Assembly: GCA_001782045.1 (NCBI GenBank)
Contig: MFNK01000003.1
Coordinates: 62,001 to 126,000, forward strand
DNA length: 64,000 nt
Direction: 5' to 3'
Source of the DNA: Candidatus Levybacteria bacterium RIFCSPHIGHO2_01_FULL_36_15b
GTDB taxonomy: Bacteria; Patescibacteria; Microgenomatia; Levybacterales; UBA12049
The notes beneath the pieces are model-generated. The model was not told the origin of the DNA and searched no databases. It was given only the letters and a program-made list of their open reading frames with translations. The position numbers and the translations under genes were made by a program. Below, piece after piece: positions 47,630 to 56,223 of the stretch; position 1 is the stretch's first letter, and every line of letters starts with the position of its first letter.

Positions 47630-48190
47630 ATGAGAAAACTGCTCAATGTTTTTAAAGGAACAAAAGGTTTTACTCTCATCGAACTTTTAGTCGTCATCGG
47701 AATTTTAGGAATTTTGGCAGCAGCATTAATTGCAACTATTGATCCCTTCGAGCAGCTTAAAAAAGGGCGAGATACTACTACAAGAAACACTACTCTTGAA
47801 TATTTAAATGCTCTTACTCGATATTATGCAACTCACGCAAAATTTCCTTGGGATAATGCTGTCGCAAATTGCAATGCTCCCACAACAGCAGTCCTTCTTT
47901 CAACCATGAAAGATAATTGTACGGACGCATTAGAGGACGAAGGTGAGCTTAAGGTTGGATTTGGGGCAGCTGTAGACAGTTCCGGAGTCGATGATTTAAT
48001 TAAAATAAAAACAAGCGCTGCGGGTTCAGCGAATGTAACTCTCTGTTTCAGCCCAACAGCAAAATCTATAAAATCAGAAGATGCAACTAAATATGATAAT
48101 AGTTGCTCAGGAGTAACTCCCCCAGGTTGTGCTACTTCAGCATTAAGATTAGCTGCTGCAGACGGGACTTGTTGGCAAGAATTTAAATAA
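47630..48190 (+). CDS. Type IV pilin-like protein (probable major pilin)
   Basis: Start at 47630 (MRKLLNVFKGTKG) chosen from the promoter position; it gives a 13-residue basic leader cut before FTLIELLVVIGILGILAAALIATIDP, the class III signal with Glu5. The globular part has Cys residues (CNAPT, DNCTD, CFSP, CSGV, CATS, CWQ), probably disulfide-forming. 187 aa. Own promoter and position next to the motor genes suggest a major pilin, unproven. Confidence 0.88.
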   Translation: MRKLLNVFKGTKGFTLIELLVVIGILGILAAALIATIDPFEQLKKGRDTTTRNTTLEYLNALTRYYATHAKFPWDNAVANCNAPTTAVLLSTMKDNCTDALEDEGELKVGFGAAVDSSGVDDLIKIKTSAAGSANVTLCFSPTAKSIKSEDATKYDNSCSGVTPPGCATSALRLAAADGTCWQEFK

Positions 48191-48200
48191 ACCTCTTTAC

Positions 48201-48229
48201 TTGAGTTTAAACTAATCCTTTGTTATTCT
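48201..48229 (+). promoter_or_regulatory. pilD promoter
   Basis: TTGAGT (48201-48206), N17, TATTCT (48224-48229), 7 nt to the GTG at 48237. Confidence 0.6.
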
Positions 48230-48236
48230 TCTTATA

Positions 48237-49022
48237 GTGTATTTATTTGCAGTAGCCCTTTTTATTATTGGATTGTTTATTGGTTCTTTTTTAGGCGTTT
48301 TGATAGATAGACTTCCCAAGGGTAAATCTGTTTTAAAAGGAAGGTCTAAATGCGATTTTTGTAAGAAGGAATTAGCTTGGTACGAGTTAATTCCGGTTTT
48401 ATCCTTTGTAATTCAAAATGGAAAATGCAGAAGTTGCCATAAAAAACTTTCATTATTCTACCTAACTATTGAGCTCTCAACGGGATTTTTATTCGCAGTA
48501 ACGTATCTATTATTAATTCATAATTCAGAATTCATAATTCAGAATTTGCTTTTCTATTTGCTTATCACATCAAGCTTGATTGTTGTGTTCTTTACGGATT
48601 TAAAATACGGAATAATTCCCAATAAAATTATTTTCCCATCTGTCTTGGTTACGCTTTTGTGGCTCTTATTTAGCCAACAGCCAACAGCCATAAACCATCT
48701 GCTTTCTGCAATTGGTGCTTCTTTATTTTTAACTCTAATTTCATATATTTACTATTTAATTAGAAAAAAAGAAAGCATAGGAGGCGGAGATATTAAGTTT
48801 GCGTTTTTAATGGGACTTTTGCTTGGTTTTCCAAATATTATTCTTGCTTTTTATATAGCTTTCTTGACAGGCGCAGGATACTCTATCATACTAATTTTAT
48901 GGGCAAGATTAAAGCTAAAAGATTCAATTCCATTCGGCCCATTTTTAGTATTAGGAACTTTTGCTTCTCTTTATTTCGGAAGAGAAATCTTATTCTTAAT
49001 ACTCCCCTACCTAGGCCTTTAG
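48237..49022 (+). CDS. pilD: Prepilin peptidase
   Basis: 261 aa, GTG start. N-terminal FIGSFLGVLIDRLPKGKSV, two CxxC pairs (CDFCKKELAWYELIPVLSF, CRSCHKKLSLFYLTIELSTG) of the methylating type, catalytic Asp residues in VVFFTDLKYGIIPNKI and GGGDIKFAFLMGLLLG. Cleaves and N-methylates the pilins encoded around it. The coding sequence holds two short tandem repeats (48515-48542, 14 bp; 48672-48690, 7 bp) whose units are not multiples of three. The 3' end overlaps the next pilin by 124 nt. Confidence 0.93.
   Translation: MYLFAVALFIIGLFIGSFLGVLIDRLPKGKSVLKGRSKCDFCKKELAWYELIPVLSFVIQNGKCRSCHKKLSLFYLTIELSTGFLFAVTYLLLIHNSEFIIQNLLFYLLITSSLIVVFFTDLKYGIIPNKIIFPSVLVTLLWLLFSQQPTAINHLLSAIGASLFLTLISYIYYLIRKKESIGGGDIKFAFLMGLLLGFPNIILAFYIAFLTGAGYSIILILWARLKLKDSIPFGPFLVLGTFASLYFGREILFLILPYLGL
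48515..48542 (+). repeat. 14-bp tandem duplication inside pilD
   Basis: AATTCATAATTCAG twice in a row, followed by AATT. The unit is not a multiple of three, so gain or loss of one copy shifts the pilD frame. Confidence 0.85.
48672..48690 (+). repeat. 7-bp tandem repeat inside pilD
   Basis: AGCCAAC twice plus AGCCA. Also frame-shifting if copy number changes. Confidence 0.8.
48864..48892 (+). promoter_or_regulatory. Putative promoter inside pilD for the second pilin
   Basis: TTGACA (48864-48869), N17, CATACT (48887-48892), 6 nt to the ATG at 48899. Matches the leaderless spacing seen elsewhere, but lies in coding sequence. Confidence 0.5.
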
Positions 49023-49831
49023 AGGGTTTTACTTTAGTTGAGCTTATTATTGTTACTGCAATTTTAGGTATTTTAGCAGGACTTGTTTTATTTACACTTA
49101 ACCCATTTACGCAGCTTGCAAAAGCAAGAGATGCACAAAGGCAGAACGACATAAAGCAGCTTCAGTCTGCTCTTGATACTTACTACAACGATAATAATTA
49201 CTATCCGTCGACTTCAAACCCTTGGTTAACCAGTAACGATTTGGGGCCGCAATATATTAAAAAAATTCCAGTGGACCCTGAAGGAAAGGTATACGTATAT
49301 CTGGAAGATCCTTCTAGCCGTCCACAGTGGAATGCATTATTTACAAGACTTAGTGCGCTTCCTGCAACTACCATTTCTTGCCCTCTTGTGCAACTTGAAG
49401 CTGAAGTTGGCGATTGCCTGCCGGAAAACTATGAAAGCGGATACAACTATTGCGTTGTTTCAGGGGATGTAAAATGCAGCGATATTGCCTCGCTTTCTCT
49501 CCCTGATTTAGGAATTCCTACGTCTGCTCCAACACCTCCTGCAGGTGCAACAGATACACCTACATCAGCTCCTACGGCGCCTCCAGGTGCAACAAATACG
49601 CCTACACCCACCATTACTCCAACTCCTACACCTGCCGGGCCCACGAATAGTCCCACGCCTACTCCAACCCCTGTTATCTGCAGTAATTATTACGCCTATA
49701 CAACGGGTCCAAATTGCAACGATTTAGGTCCAGATCCGGGTAATCAATGCACTATTCACGGAGGGTCATTTATATGCTATAAAAGTAGAACAGGGTCTAT
49801 TTGCGATACTCAATTTCCCTGCGCGCAGTAA
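48899..49831 (+). CDS. Type IV pilin-like protein with long leader and Pro/Thr-rich tail
   Basis: 310 aa. The prepilin site is EG|FTLVELIIVTAILGILAGLVLFTLNPF. No ATG/GTG/TTG lies close to it; the only good start (48899) gives an unusually long basic leader (~42 residues) that overlaps pilD, supported by the promoter 6 nt upstream. After the pilin domain (DAQRQNDIKQLQSALDTYYNDNNYYPST) comes a TPT/PTP-rich linker (~residues 205-260) and a Cys-containing tip (CSNYYAYTTGPNC...CTIHGGSFIC). Possibly an adhesive minor pilin. A non-standard ATT start near the cleavage site is an alternative. Confidence 0.75.
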   Translation: MGKIKAKRFNSIRPIFSIRNFCFSLFRKRNLILNTPLPRPLEGFTLVELIIVTAILGILAGLVLFTLNPFTQLAKARDAQRQNDIKQLQSALDTYYNDNNYYPSTSNPWLTSNDLGPQYIKKIPVDPEGKVYVYLEDPSSRPQWNALFTRLSALPATTISCPLVQLEAEVGDCLPENYESGYNYCVVSGDVKCSDIASLSLPDLGIPTSAPTPPAGATDTPTSAPTAPPGATNTPTPTITPTPTPAGPTNSPTPTPTPVICSNYYAYTTGPNCNDLGPDPGNQCTIHGGSFICYKSRTGSICDTQFPCAQ

Positions 49832-49833
49832 GT

Positions 49834-50343
49834 ATGCTTAAGATAGCAAATATAAAAGGTTTTACATTAATAGAACTACTAATAGTAGTTGGTATTTTAG
49901 GTATTTTGTCGGCGGCGATTCTTGCTACGCTAGATCCTTTTTCACAATTCCAAAAAGGAAATGATTCAAGAAGAAAGTCCGATTTGTCTCAAATTCAGAA
50001 AGCAATTGAAACTTACTATCAGGATAAAGGTAGCTATCCTGGCTCTTCAGGCAGCCCGAACTATTGCCTGCGGGAATTCGCTTCTCCTTTTACAACCTAT
50101 TGCGGAGACTCAAGCTTTACTCCATATATGAATGTGGTACCAAAAGATTCTAATTCCGCGAATAGATATGTTTATTATGCCTCTTCAGATGGACAGTCTT
50201 ACTGGATTTATGCTAGTCTGGATAGAGGAGGCAAAGACCCGCAGGCTTGCAACTTAGGTAATCAGTGTGCGAACGTTCCGAGTGGGGCCTCATGCGGGGG
50301 AACTTGTAATTACGGAGTAGCTAGTACTAATGCGCAACCATGA
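49834..50343 (+). CDS. Type IV pilin-like protein
   Basis: Start at 49834 (MLKIANIKG) gives a 9-residue leader before FTLIELLIVVGILGILSAAILATLDP. GspG-like: RRKSDLSQIQKAIETYYQDKGSYPGSS. The Cys-rich C-terminal part (CNLGNQCANVPSGASCGGTCNYG) probably holds disulfides. 169 aa. Two nt after the previous stop and ATGA overlap with the next pilin, so one transcript. Confidence 0.88.
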   Translation: MLKIANIKGFTLIELLIVVGILGILSAAILATLDPFSQFQKGNDSRRKSDLSQIQKAIETYYQDKGSYPGSSGSPNYCLREFASPFTTYCGDSSFTPYMNVVPKDSNSANRYVYYASSDGQSYWIYASLDRGGKDPQACNLGNQCANVPSGASCGGTCNYGVASTNAQP

Positions 50344-50774
50344 ATAAGATTATAAAAAAAGTTAAGGGCTTTACGCTTATAGAGCTTTTAATTGTTATTG
50401 CAATAATTGGAGTTTTATCTGCACTACTCATGGCAAACTTTATAGGCGTAAGACAGCGAGCAAGAGATTCCCAGAGAAAAGCAGATTTGCGCCAAATACA
50501 ATCGGCTTTAGAGCTTTATAGGTCTGATCTTTCAAGTTATCCAACTACGGCAAGCTTTCCTGCTTGTAACTTATCCTTAATATCCGGAGGTACAACTTAT
50601 ATGCAGAAAGTTCCTTGTGATCCCACTAATACATCTCCTTTTGTGTATAGTTACTCATCGGGAGGTACAACATATACGCTATATGCTTGTCTTGAAAACG
50701 GCTCTGACTCTCAAAAAGACGCTTCCAAGCAATCTTCGTGCACTTTAGCTTCGTTCACAGTGACGAACCCATGA
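50340..50774 (+). CDS. Type IV pilin-like protein
   Basis: 144 aa. Leader MNKIIKKVKG, then FTLIELLIVIAIIGVLSALLMANFIG and RQRARDSQRKADLRQIQSALELYRSDLSSYPTTASFPAC. Cys pairs in the tip (CDPTN, YACLEN, SSCTL). GspG-type fold. Coupled by ATGA at both ends. Confidence 0.9.
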   Translation: MNKIIKKVKGFTLIELLIVIAIIGVLSALLMANFIGVRQRARDSQRKADLRQIQSALELYRSDLSSYPTTASFPACNLSLISGGTTYMQKVPCDPTNTSPFVYSYSSGGTTYTLYACLENGSDSQKDASKQSSCTLASFTVTNP

Positions 50775-51289
50775 AATTAATCAAAAGAAAATCTGCGGGA
50801 TTTACCTTAATCGAGCTAATTGTTGCTTTTACTATTATTTCTATTCTTTCCGTAATTAGCTTTGCTGCTTATGTAAGCTTTAGCAGAAATCAGGCAGTAG
50901 GTAACGAGGCTAATCAATTAGTATCTGTACTTAATCTAGCAAAATCAAAGGTGCAGTCACAAGTAAAACCATCATCTTGCACAACAAGTCTTGACCCGTT
51001 AGTTAATCGTACTTTAACTGAATATCGTGTTGTAATAGAACAAGCAAATAATCAATATAAATTAGTTGCGGTTTGCGGAGGGTCTCTTATTAATATTCCA
51101 ATTGAAGGCAGCTCAAGCATCTATCACAAAATTCCTTCCCCAATTACAGTTGATGCTAATTACACAATAAGTTTTAACGTCTTATCAGGAGTAGTTAGTC
51201 CAACTCCCACTACCATTACTTTGAATGGTGGATGGGTTCCAAGTATTGTAAAAACAGTAACAATAAATAGCGATGGTACTATTCAATAA
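50771..51289 (+). CDS. Minor pseudopilin (GspH/FimT-like)
   Basis: The start at 50771 overlaps the previous stop (ATGA); the longer frame from 50738 is unlikely. Leader MKLIKRKSAG, then FTLIELIVAFTIISILSVISFAAYVSF, a FimT/GspH-like minor pilin, followed by NEANQLVSVLNLAKSKVQSQVKPSSC. 172 aa. May initiate or cap the pilus. Confidence 0.82.
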   Translation: MKLIKRKSAGFTLIELIVAFTIISILSVISFAAYVSFSRNQAVGNEANQLVSVLNLAKSKVQSQVKPSSCTTSLDPLVNRTLTEYRVVIEQANNQYKLVAVCGGSLINIPIEGSSSIYHKIPSPITVDANYTISFNVLSGVVSPTPTTITLNGGWVPSIVKTVTINSDGTIQ

Positions 51290-51773
51290 ATTTATAAAAG
51301 AAAATGGACAAGGATTAATAGAGGCTATGGTTGCATTGGGTGCTGCTGTTATTGTAATTTCAACAATTGCAGTTGCGGTTATCACAGCTGTTAATAATTC
51401 GGACTTTTCTAAAAATCAAAATACCGCATCTGCCTACGCTCAGCAAGGTCTAGAAATTGTAAGAGATAAGGCAGAAAATAACTGGACAACTTTTTCTACA
51501 TATACAAGTACATATTGTCTTAATAAAGACGTAACGGACCTAGCCACAAGGCCGGATTCACAAGGGAACTGTGCTTTAATAGATAACGTATTTGTAAGAA
51601 AAATAAATATTAGTCAGAATGATAGTAATTGTACAAACGGAACCGGAAGTAAGGTTAAATCCATGGTTTCTTGGTCTGACGGAAAATGCACGGACACTGT
51701 GAATAATAAGTACTGTCATACAGTTCAGCTTGAATCATGCATGGCAAACATTAATAGCGTTCCATCATTATGA
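51273..51773 (+). CDS. Minor pseudopilin (PilV/GspI-like)
   Basis: MVLFNKFIKENGQG|LIEAMVALGAAVIVISTIAVAVIT: the residue after Gly is Leu not Phe, with Glu at +3 of the mature protein, as in PilV-type pseudopilins. 166 aa with four or more Cys (CLNKD, NCALI, CTNG, CTDT, CHTV, CMAN). Overlaps the previous gene by 17 nt and the next by 4. Confidence 0.78.
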   Translation: MVLFNKFIKENGQGLIEAMVALGAAVIVISTIAVAVITAVNNSDFSKNQNTASAYAQQGLEIVRDKAENNWTTFSTYTSTYCLNKDVTDLATRPDSQGNCALIDNVFVRKINISQNDSNCTNGTGSKVKSMVSWSDGKCTDTVNNKYCHTVQLESCMANINSVPSL

Positions 51774-52369
51774 AAAAGTTTTTAAATTCAAAAGGATATA
51801 CATTGGTTGAGCTTTTGGCGGTAATTATAATTTTGGTTTCGGTTGGTGGCATAATTATAGCAATAGTAACTACTTCGCTTAGGGGCGGAAACAGGAGTAT
51901 AAATGTAAATGAGGTTAGACAAGAGGGAAATTTTGCTATTACACAAATGTCGCGGATGATAAAATACGCAAAAAGCTTTGATGGGGTAAGCGCGGATGGA
52001 AGCGCAAATTCATACACAACAAGTTGCTTACCAATTACAATTACTCCGACTCCTGCACCTGTTAAGTATAAATATTTAAAAATTACCTCATTTGAAGGTG
52101 GTGTTATTACTTTTTCTTGTAAAGACGGGGCTAGCGATATTACTAACCTTCTTTCTTCAAATAGCGCTAATTTAATAAATACCAGCAAAGTAAGCCTGGT
52201 TGAAGACAGTTGCTACTTTAGTTGCAACCAGGATAATTCAATTCTTTCCCCTATAATTGATATACATTTTGATCTGACTCCCTACACTTCGGTAACTCCA
52301 GTTTTTGTAGAAAATACGCTTACTATCCCCTTTCAAACGTCTGTAGTTTTTAGAAATATTGGTAATTAA
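51770..52369 (+). CDS. Minor pseudopilin (PilW/GspJ-like)
   Basis: MKKFLNSKG|YTLVELLAVIIILVSVGGIIIAIVTTSLRGGNRSINVNEVRQEGNFAITQMSRMIKYA: Tyr at +1 and the NEVRQEGNFAITQMSR helix are typical of GspJ/PilW. 199 aa. Last gene of the coupled pilin block; the next gene is 51 nt away. Confidence 0.8.
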   Translation: MKKFLNSKGYTLVELLAVIIILVSVGGIIIAIVTTSLRGGNRSINVNEVRQEGNFAITQMSRMIKYAKSFDGVSADGSANSYTTSCLPITITPTPAPVKYKYLKITSFEGGVITFSCKDGASDITNLLSSNSANLINTSKVSLVEDSCYFSCNQDNSILSPIIDIHFDLTPYTSVTPVFVENTLTIPFQTSVVFRNIGN

Positions 52370-52420
52370 AACGATTGACAAATCTTAAATTTTACTGCTA
52401 CTCTATACTTAGGCAATTTT

Positions 52421-53248
52421 ATGATTAAAACAAAATTAGGAGGCCAGAAAGGCCAAGCTCTTTTAATTGTAATTTTGGTTATGGTAGTAGCCTTAACTAT
52501 AACCTTGTCTGTAATTTCGCGTGCCGTTGTTAATCTAAGAACCACTCAGGATCAGGAAAAATCGCAACGTGCCTTAGCTGCTGCAGAAGCAGGCATTGAA
52601 CAAACAATTAAAAACTCGTTTGTTCCAATTGCTCAGGATCAAAATTTAAGCAATAATTCGTCTTTTACAACTTCTGTTACACAACTGGCTGGAAATGCTC
52701 CTTTTTTAGTTGAAGGAGGTAATTTAATTACACAAAATGACGGAGCATATATCTGGTTATCCACATATAACGAAGTTGGTAATTGGACTACCCGGTGGCC
52801 TACGAGCGGCAGCGCAAACCTTGATATTTACTGGGGAGATTCTAGTGGAGATAACAATAATGCAGCCTTGGAAATTGCTGTAATTTCCGGAAGTAGTGTT
52901 GCAAATGCTGTAATAACAAGATATGTATATGATCCATCTCCAACAAGAAGGTCTTCAAACAATTTTTCTGCTCCCGTTAACTCCCCTATAGCTATTCAGG
53001 ATAAAAGTTTTACTTACAGAGCAACAATTTCAATTACAGACGGAATGGTGGTAAGAGTTGTGCCTCTTTATAAATCAGCTTATATCGCAGCAGCTCCCGC
53101 TTCGGGTGCGCCTGCAATTGCTGCTAATCAGGGCCGACTTATTACTGCTGTTGGAAAATCAGACGAAACCGCGCGAAGGGTAACCGTTTTTCAGGGTTAT
53201 CCCGAACTTCCTGCCGACTTCTTCCCATACTCGTTACTTGTCCCATAA
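52421..53248 (+). CDS. PilX/GspK-like pilus assembly protein
   Basis: 275 aa. MIKTKLGGQKGQALLIVILVMVVALTITLSVISRAVVNLRTTQDQEKSQRALAAAEAGIEQTI: a PilX-type N-terminus (KGQALLI), one TM helix and the AAAEAG helix. Large globular domain (TRWPTSGSANLDIYWGDSSGDNNNAALEIAV). A TTGACA (52375-52380) and TATACT (52404-52409) precede it, but their spacing is poor. Directly followed by pilM. Confidence 0.75.
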   Translation: MIKTKLGGQKGQALLIVILVMVVALTITLSVISRAVVNLRTTQDQEKSQRALAAAEAGIEQTIKNSFVPIAQDQNLSNNSSFTTSVTQLAGNAPFLVEGGNLITQNDGAYIWLSTYNEVGNWTTRWPTSGSANLDIYWGDSSGDNNNAALEIAVISGSSVANAVITRYVYDPSPTRRSSNNFSAPVNSPIAIQDKSFTYRATISITDGMVVRVVPLYKSAYIAAAPASGAPAIAANQGRLITAVGKSDETARRVTVFQGYPELPADFFPYSLLVP

Positions 53249-54283
53249 ATGAATAAAAAAAATTTTGGTTTAGATATAGGAGCTACGTCTTTAAAGCTTG
53301 TTTGGCTTGAGCATGATCCAAGGGGTTTTATTTTAAAAGCAGCATTAATTGCTCCTGTGCCGCCTAAAGGAATGTTATCTGAAGCACCTTTGGATGAGGA
53401 AGAAATGGCTCAAGCTTTGCGAAAAGCGGTTGAGGCAGCAGGGGTTCCTACAAAAAGAGTTAATATTGCGCTCCCTGAAAATCAGGTGTACACAAAAGTT
53501 TTGGAAATGCCTACCTTATCGGATAAAGAAATAGCAGCAGCCATTTATTGGGAGGCAGAACAATATATTCCCGTTCCACTTTCTAACATAAAATTAGTTT
53601 GGGACGTCTTAAAAAGACCGGCAACTAATAATCCAACTGATAAAATGCAGGTTTTAATGGTAGGCGCCCCTACTCTTCTTGTAAATAAATACCAAAAAAT
53701 TCTATCTATGGCAGGACTTGAAATAAATGCGATGGAAACAGAAATACTTGCAACAATAAGATCAATAGTGCCTAATGAAAGTTTTCCAACAAGCCTTATT
53801 GTAAATATAGGCGCAATAAGCACCTCAATTGCGATTGTTAAAAAAGGAATAATAATTTTTACATATTCTATGTCTATAGGAGGAGCAGCAATAAATAGAG
53901 CTATAGCAACCGATTTTAATCTTACTCCTCAGCAAGCGGAAGAATATAAAAGAGTTTATGGGGTTTCCGGAAAAAGCTTGGGAGGCAAAATTGGAAAATC
54001 AACAGAACCAATACTTAGCACAATATTAACCGAGATTAAAAAGTCAATCGCTTTTTATGAGCAAAAATATAAAGACGGGGATAAAATAAGACAAATTATT
54101 CTTTCAGGGGGAACAGCAAAGCTTCCCGGAATCGAGATCTTTTTTGCTCAAAACGCAGGCATTGAAACCGCAATTGCAAACCCATGGAAATCACTCATTT
54201 CCCAGCAAATTCCTAAAGAAGTCCTTCAAAACGCCTCAGATTATCCTATCGCAGTAGGACTAGCGATGCGAGAGTATGAATAA
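53249..54283 (+). CDS. pilM: Type IV pilus assembly protein PilM (actin-like ATPase)
   Basis: 344 aa. Phosphate-1 loop NFGLDIGATSLKLVWLE, then RVNIALPENQVYTKVLEMPTLSDKEIAAAIYWEAEQYIPVPLSNIKLVWDVL (PilM-typical), SLIVNIGAISTSIAIVKKG and IILSGGTAKLPGIEIFF. Cytoplasmic actin-like protein that binds the PilN tail. Starts directly after the PilX-like gene and overlaps pilN by 8 nt. Confidence 0.94.
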   Translation: MNKKNFGLDIGATSLKLVWLEHDPRGFILKAALIAPVPPKGMLSEAPLDEEEMAQALRKAVEAAGVPTKRVNIALPENQVYTKVLEMPTLSDKEIAAAIYWEAEQYIPVPLSNIKLVWDVLKRPATNNPTDKMQVLMVGAPTLLVNKYQKILSMAGLEINAMETEILATIRSIVPNESFPTSLIVNIGAISTSIAIVKKGIIIFTYSMSIGGAAINRAIATDFNLTPQQAEEYKRVYGVSGKSLGGKIGKSTEPILSTILTEIKKSIAFYEQKYKDGDKIRQIILSGGTAKLPGIEIFFAQNAGIETAIANPWKSLISQQIPKEVLQNASDYPIAVGLAMREYE

Positions 54284-54812
54284 CAGTATAAATTTAGTAT
54301 CAAGCCGCAATGACGCAATTGAAAGAGAGCGAAAAGTTTTTCTTTCCCTGCGCATTATTGCAATCGTTTTGCTTTCTACTATTGCTGTTGGGTCTATACT
54401 TGCTTTTATAATAACAACTACAATTCCGCTTTCAAAAATAAAAGATGAACAAACGCAAACTTTAGCAAGCATTTCTACTTCATCCAAAAAACTATCTAGT
54501 TATTATTTAATAAGAGATAAACTTACAAATATTAATTCTTTAACTACTACAAGAGCAGATTACATAAAACCAATTGAGTTAATTTTTTCAAAATTACCCG
54601 AAGGGGTTAGCATTGATAGTTTGGATATAGAAAGAAACTTAATAGAAATAGAAATTTCAGGCTCTTCCCTTCTTCCCCTAGATGAGGCCATAAAATCGCT
54701 AGTTGCCCTAGGAACGGAAGGAAAAATAATTAAGTCCGTCAAGTTAAAATCTTTAAACTTAAACGCTCAAGCAGCAAGATACTCGGTTACCTTTGCAGCA
54801 GAAAAAATATAA
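54276..54812 (+). CDS. pilN: Pilus alignment protein PilN-like
   Basis: 178 aa. The cytoplasmic start MNNSINLVSSRNDAIERERK contains the INLV/INLLP-type motif that docks into PilM, followed by a TM helix at ~27-50 (IIAIVLLSTIAVGSILAFIITTTI), a coiled region and a ferredoxin-like periplasmic-type domain (IELIFSKLPEGVSIDSLDIERNLIEIEISG). Confidence 0.8.
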   Translation: MNNSINLVSSRNDAIERERKVFLSLRIIAIVLLSTIAVGSILAFIITTTIPLSKIKDEQTQTLASISTSSKKLSSYYLIRDKLTNINSLTTTRADYIKPIELIFSKLPEGVSIDSLDIERNLIEIEISGSSLLPLDEAIKSLVALGTEGKIIKSVKLKSLNLNAQAARYSVTFAAEKI

Positions 54813-55567
54813 TGGATTTTAATAAAGACATAAAAGATGTTAGGTTTAACGTAAATCTTTCTACTGTCTTAATTATTTATCGGCAGTATAAGAATTATTT
54901 TTTACCTTTTGCAATAATAGTTGCGTCGTTAGTTGTGTTATTTATTATTTTAATTCCACAGGTTCAGGGAGTACTAACTGCAAAAGAAGAGGAAAAGCGG
55001 GAGACGCAAAAATTGACGGAATTAAAAAATAGTTACAATAATTTATCTGCAATGAATGAAGCGACTCTTGGACAAAATGTAGATTCGCTCGAAAGAGCTC
55101 TACCTAGTACGAAAGATTTTGCGGGGATAATTAATTCAATATCGTCAAATGCCGTAAAAGCGGGTGTATCTGTTGGAAATTTTGAATTTTCTGTAGGCGA
55201 TTTAAGTAAATCGCAAGAAGGAGTAGCATTTCCTACAATTGCTATATCATTAAACGTTTCCGGCTCTCCTAAATCGACACTTGAGTTTATAAAAAACCTT
55301 TATGAATCTGTGCCAATTGCCGAAATAACAAGCATGAAGCTATCGGGAGAAAGCACTTCTTTAAAAGTACAGTTTTATTATAAAGCTAATTCTCAGATTA
55401 GTCTAAAAAATAATACAGCAATAACTCAATTTAATAAAAATGAAACAGCGTTAATAGCAAAGATAAATAAATGGGCTGAAAGCGTAATAGCGGGATCACT
55501 TCCAATTGCAATAGGTTCGGAGGGCGAAGTGGCGACGGAATCATCAAGAGCTAATCCTTTTCAATAA
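54812..55567 (+). CDS. pilO: Pilus alignment protein PilO-like
   Basis: 251 aa. TM helix at ~30-50 (FLPFAIIVASLVVLFIILIPQVQGV), coiled coil (KEEEKRETQKLTELKNSYNNLSAMNEATL), then AIINSISSNAVKAGV-type PilO core and a C-terminal TEF-like strand region. Starts on the last base of pilN. No PilP or PilQ secretin follows, as expected for a cell without a conventional outer membrane. Converges on trmD with a 17-nt overlap. Confidence 0.75.
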   Translation: MDFNKDIKDVRFNVNLSTVLIIYRQYKNYFLPFAIIVASLVVLFIILIPQVQGVLTAKEEEKRETQKLTELKNSYNNLSAMNEATLGQNVDSLERALPSTKDFAGIINSISSNAVKAGVSVGNFEFSVGDLSKSQEGVAFPTIAISLNVSGSPKSTLEFIKNLYESVPIAEITSMKLSGESTSLKVQFYYKANSQISLKNNTAITQFNKNETALIAKINKWAESVIAGSLPIAIGSEGEVATESSRANPFQ

Positions 55568-56219
55568 GATCAGGTCTTAACTTCTTTGTAATCTTTAAAG
55601 ACTCATTTCTTTTCCATTCCAAAATCTTTTTATGGTCTCCCGACAAAAGCACTTCCGGTACTTTTTGTCCATTATATTCGGGTGGCTTGGTATATTGAGA
55701 GTGTTCCAAATATGGCGAAAAAGACTCAAGCTCTGCAGACTCCTCTTTAATTACCCCTTTAACTAAACGTGCTACGCTATCCACTATTAACATTGCAGGT
55801 ATTTCTCCTCCGGTTAAAATAAAATCTCCAACGCTAACCTCTTCGTCGATATATTCTTTAACTCTTTCATCGAACCCTTCGTAATGTCCGCAAATTATAA
55901 TTAAATGATCTAAGTTAGAAAAACTTTTTGCTTTTTTTTGGTTAAATTGCTTACCATGTGCGCTTAGGAGTATTACTTTTTCCTCTTCCCCATTTTTTAC
56001 AAATTGAATAGCTCTGTTTAGCACATCAACTCGGAGTACCATTCCCCTTCCCCCTCCGTAAGGTGTATCGTCCACTAGCTTGTGTTTTCCCAATCCAAAT
56101 TCTCTTAGATTAATAAATGAAATCTGCAGTAACTTTTTATCTACGGCTCTTTTTATTATTGACTCGCTAAATACCGAAGAAAACATTTCGGGGAAAAGAG
56201 TAATTACTGATATTTTCAT
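55551..56219 (-). CDS. trmD: tRNA (guanine-N1)-methyltransferase
   Basis: 222 aa. ISVITLFPEMFSSVFSESIIKRAVDKKLLQISFINLREFGLGKHKLVDDTPYGGGRGMVLRVD, HLIIICGHYEGFDERVKEYIDEEVSVGDFILTGGEIPAMLIVDSVARLVKGVI: the trefoil-knot SAM site of TrmD. Makes m1G37, which prevents +1 frameshifts. Last gene of the rpmF-nusB-rnc-rpsP-KH-trmD run. Confidence 0.95.
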   Translation of the reverse strand: MKISVITLFPEMFSSVFSESIIKRAVDKKLLQISFINLREFGLGKHKLVDDTPYGGGRGMVLRVDVLNRAIQFVKNGEEEKVILLSAHGKQFNQKKAKSFSNLDHLIIICGHYEGFDERVKEYIDEEVSVGDFILTGGEIPAMLIVDSVARLVKGVIKEESAELESFSPYLEHSQYTKPPEYNGQKVPEVLLSGDHKKILEWKRNESLKITKKLRPDLIEKD

Positions 56220-56223
56220 TAAA

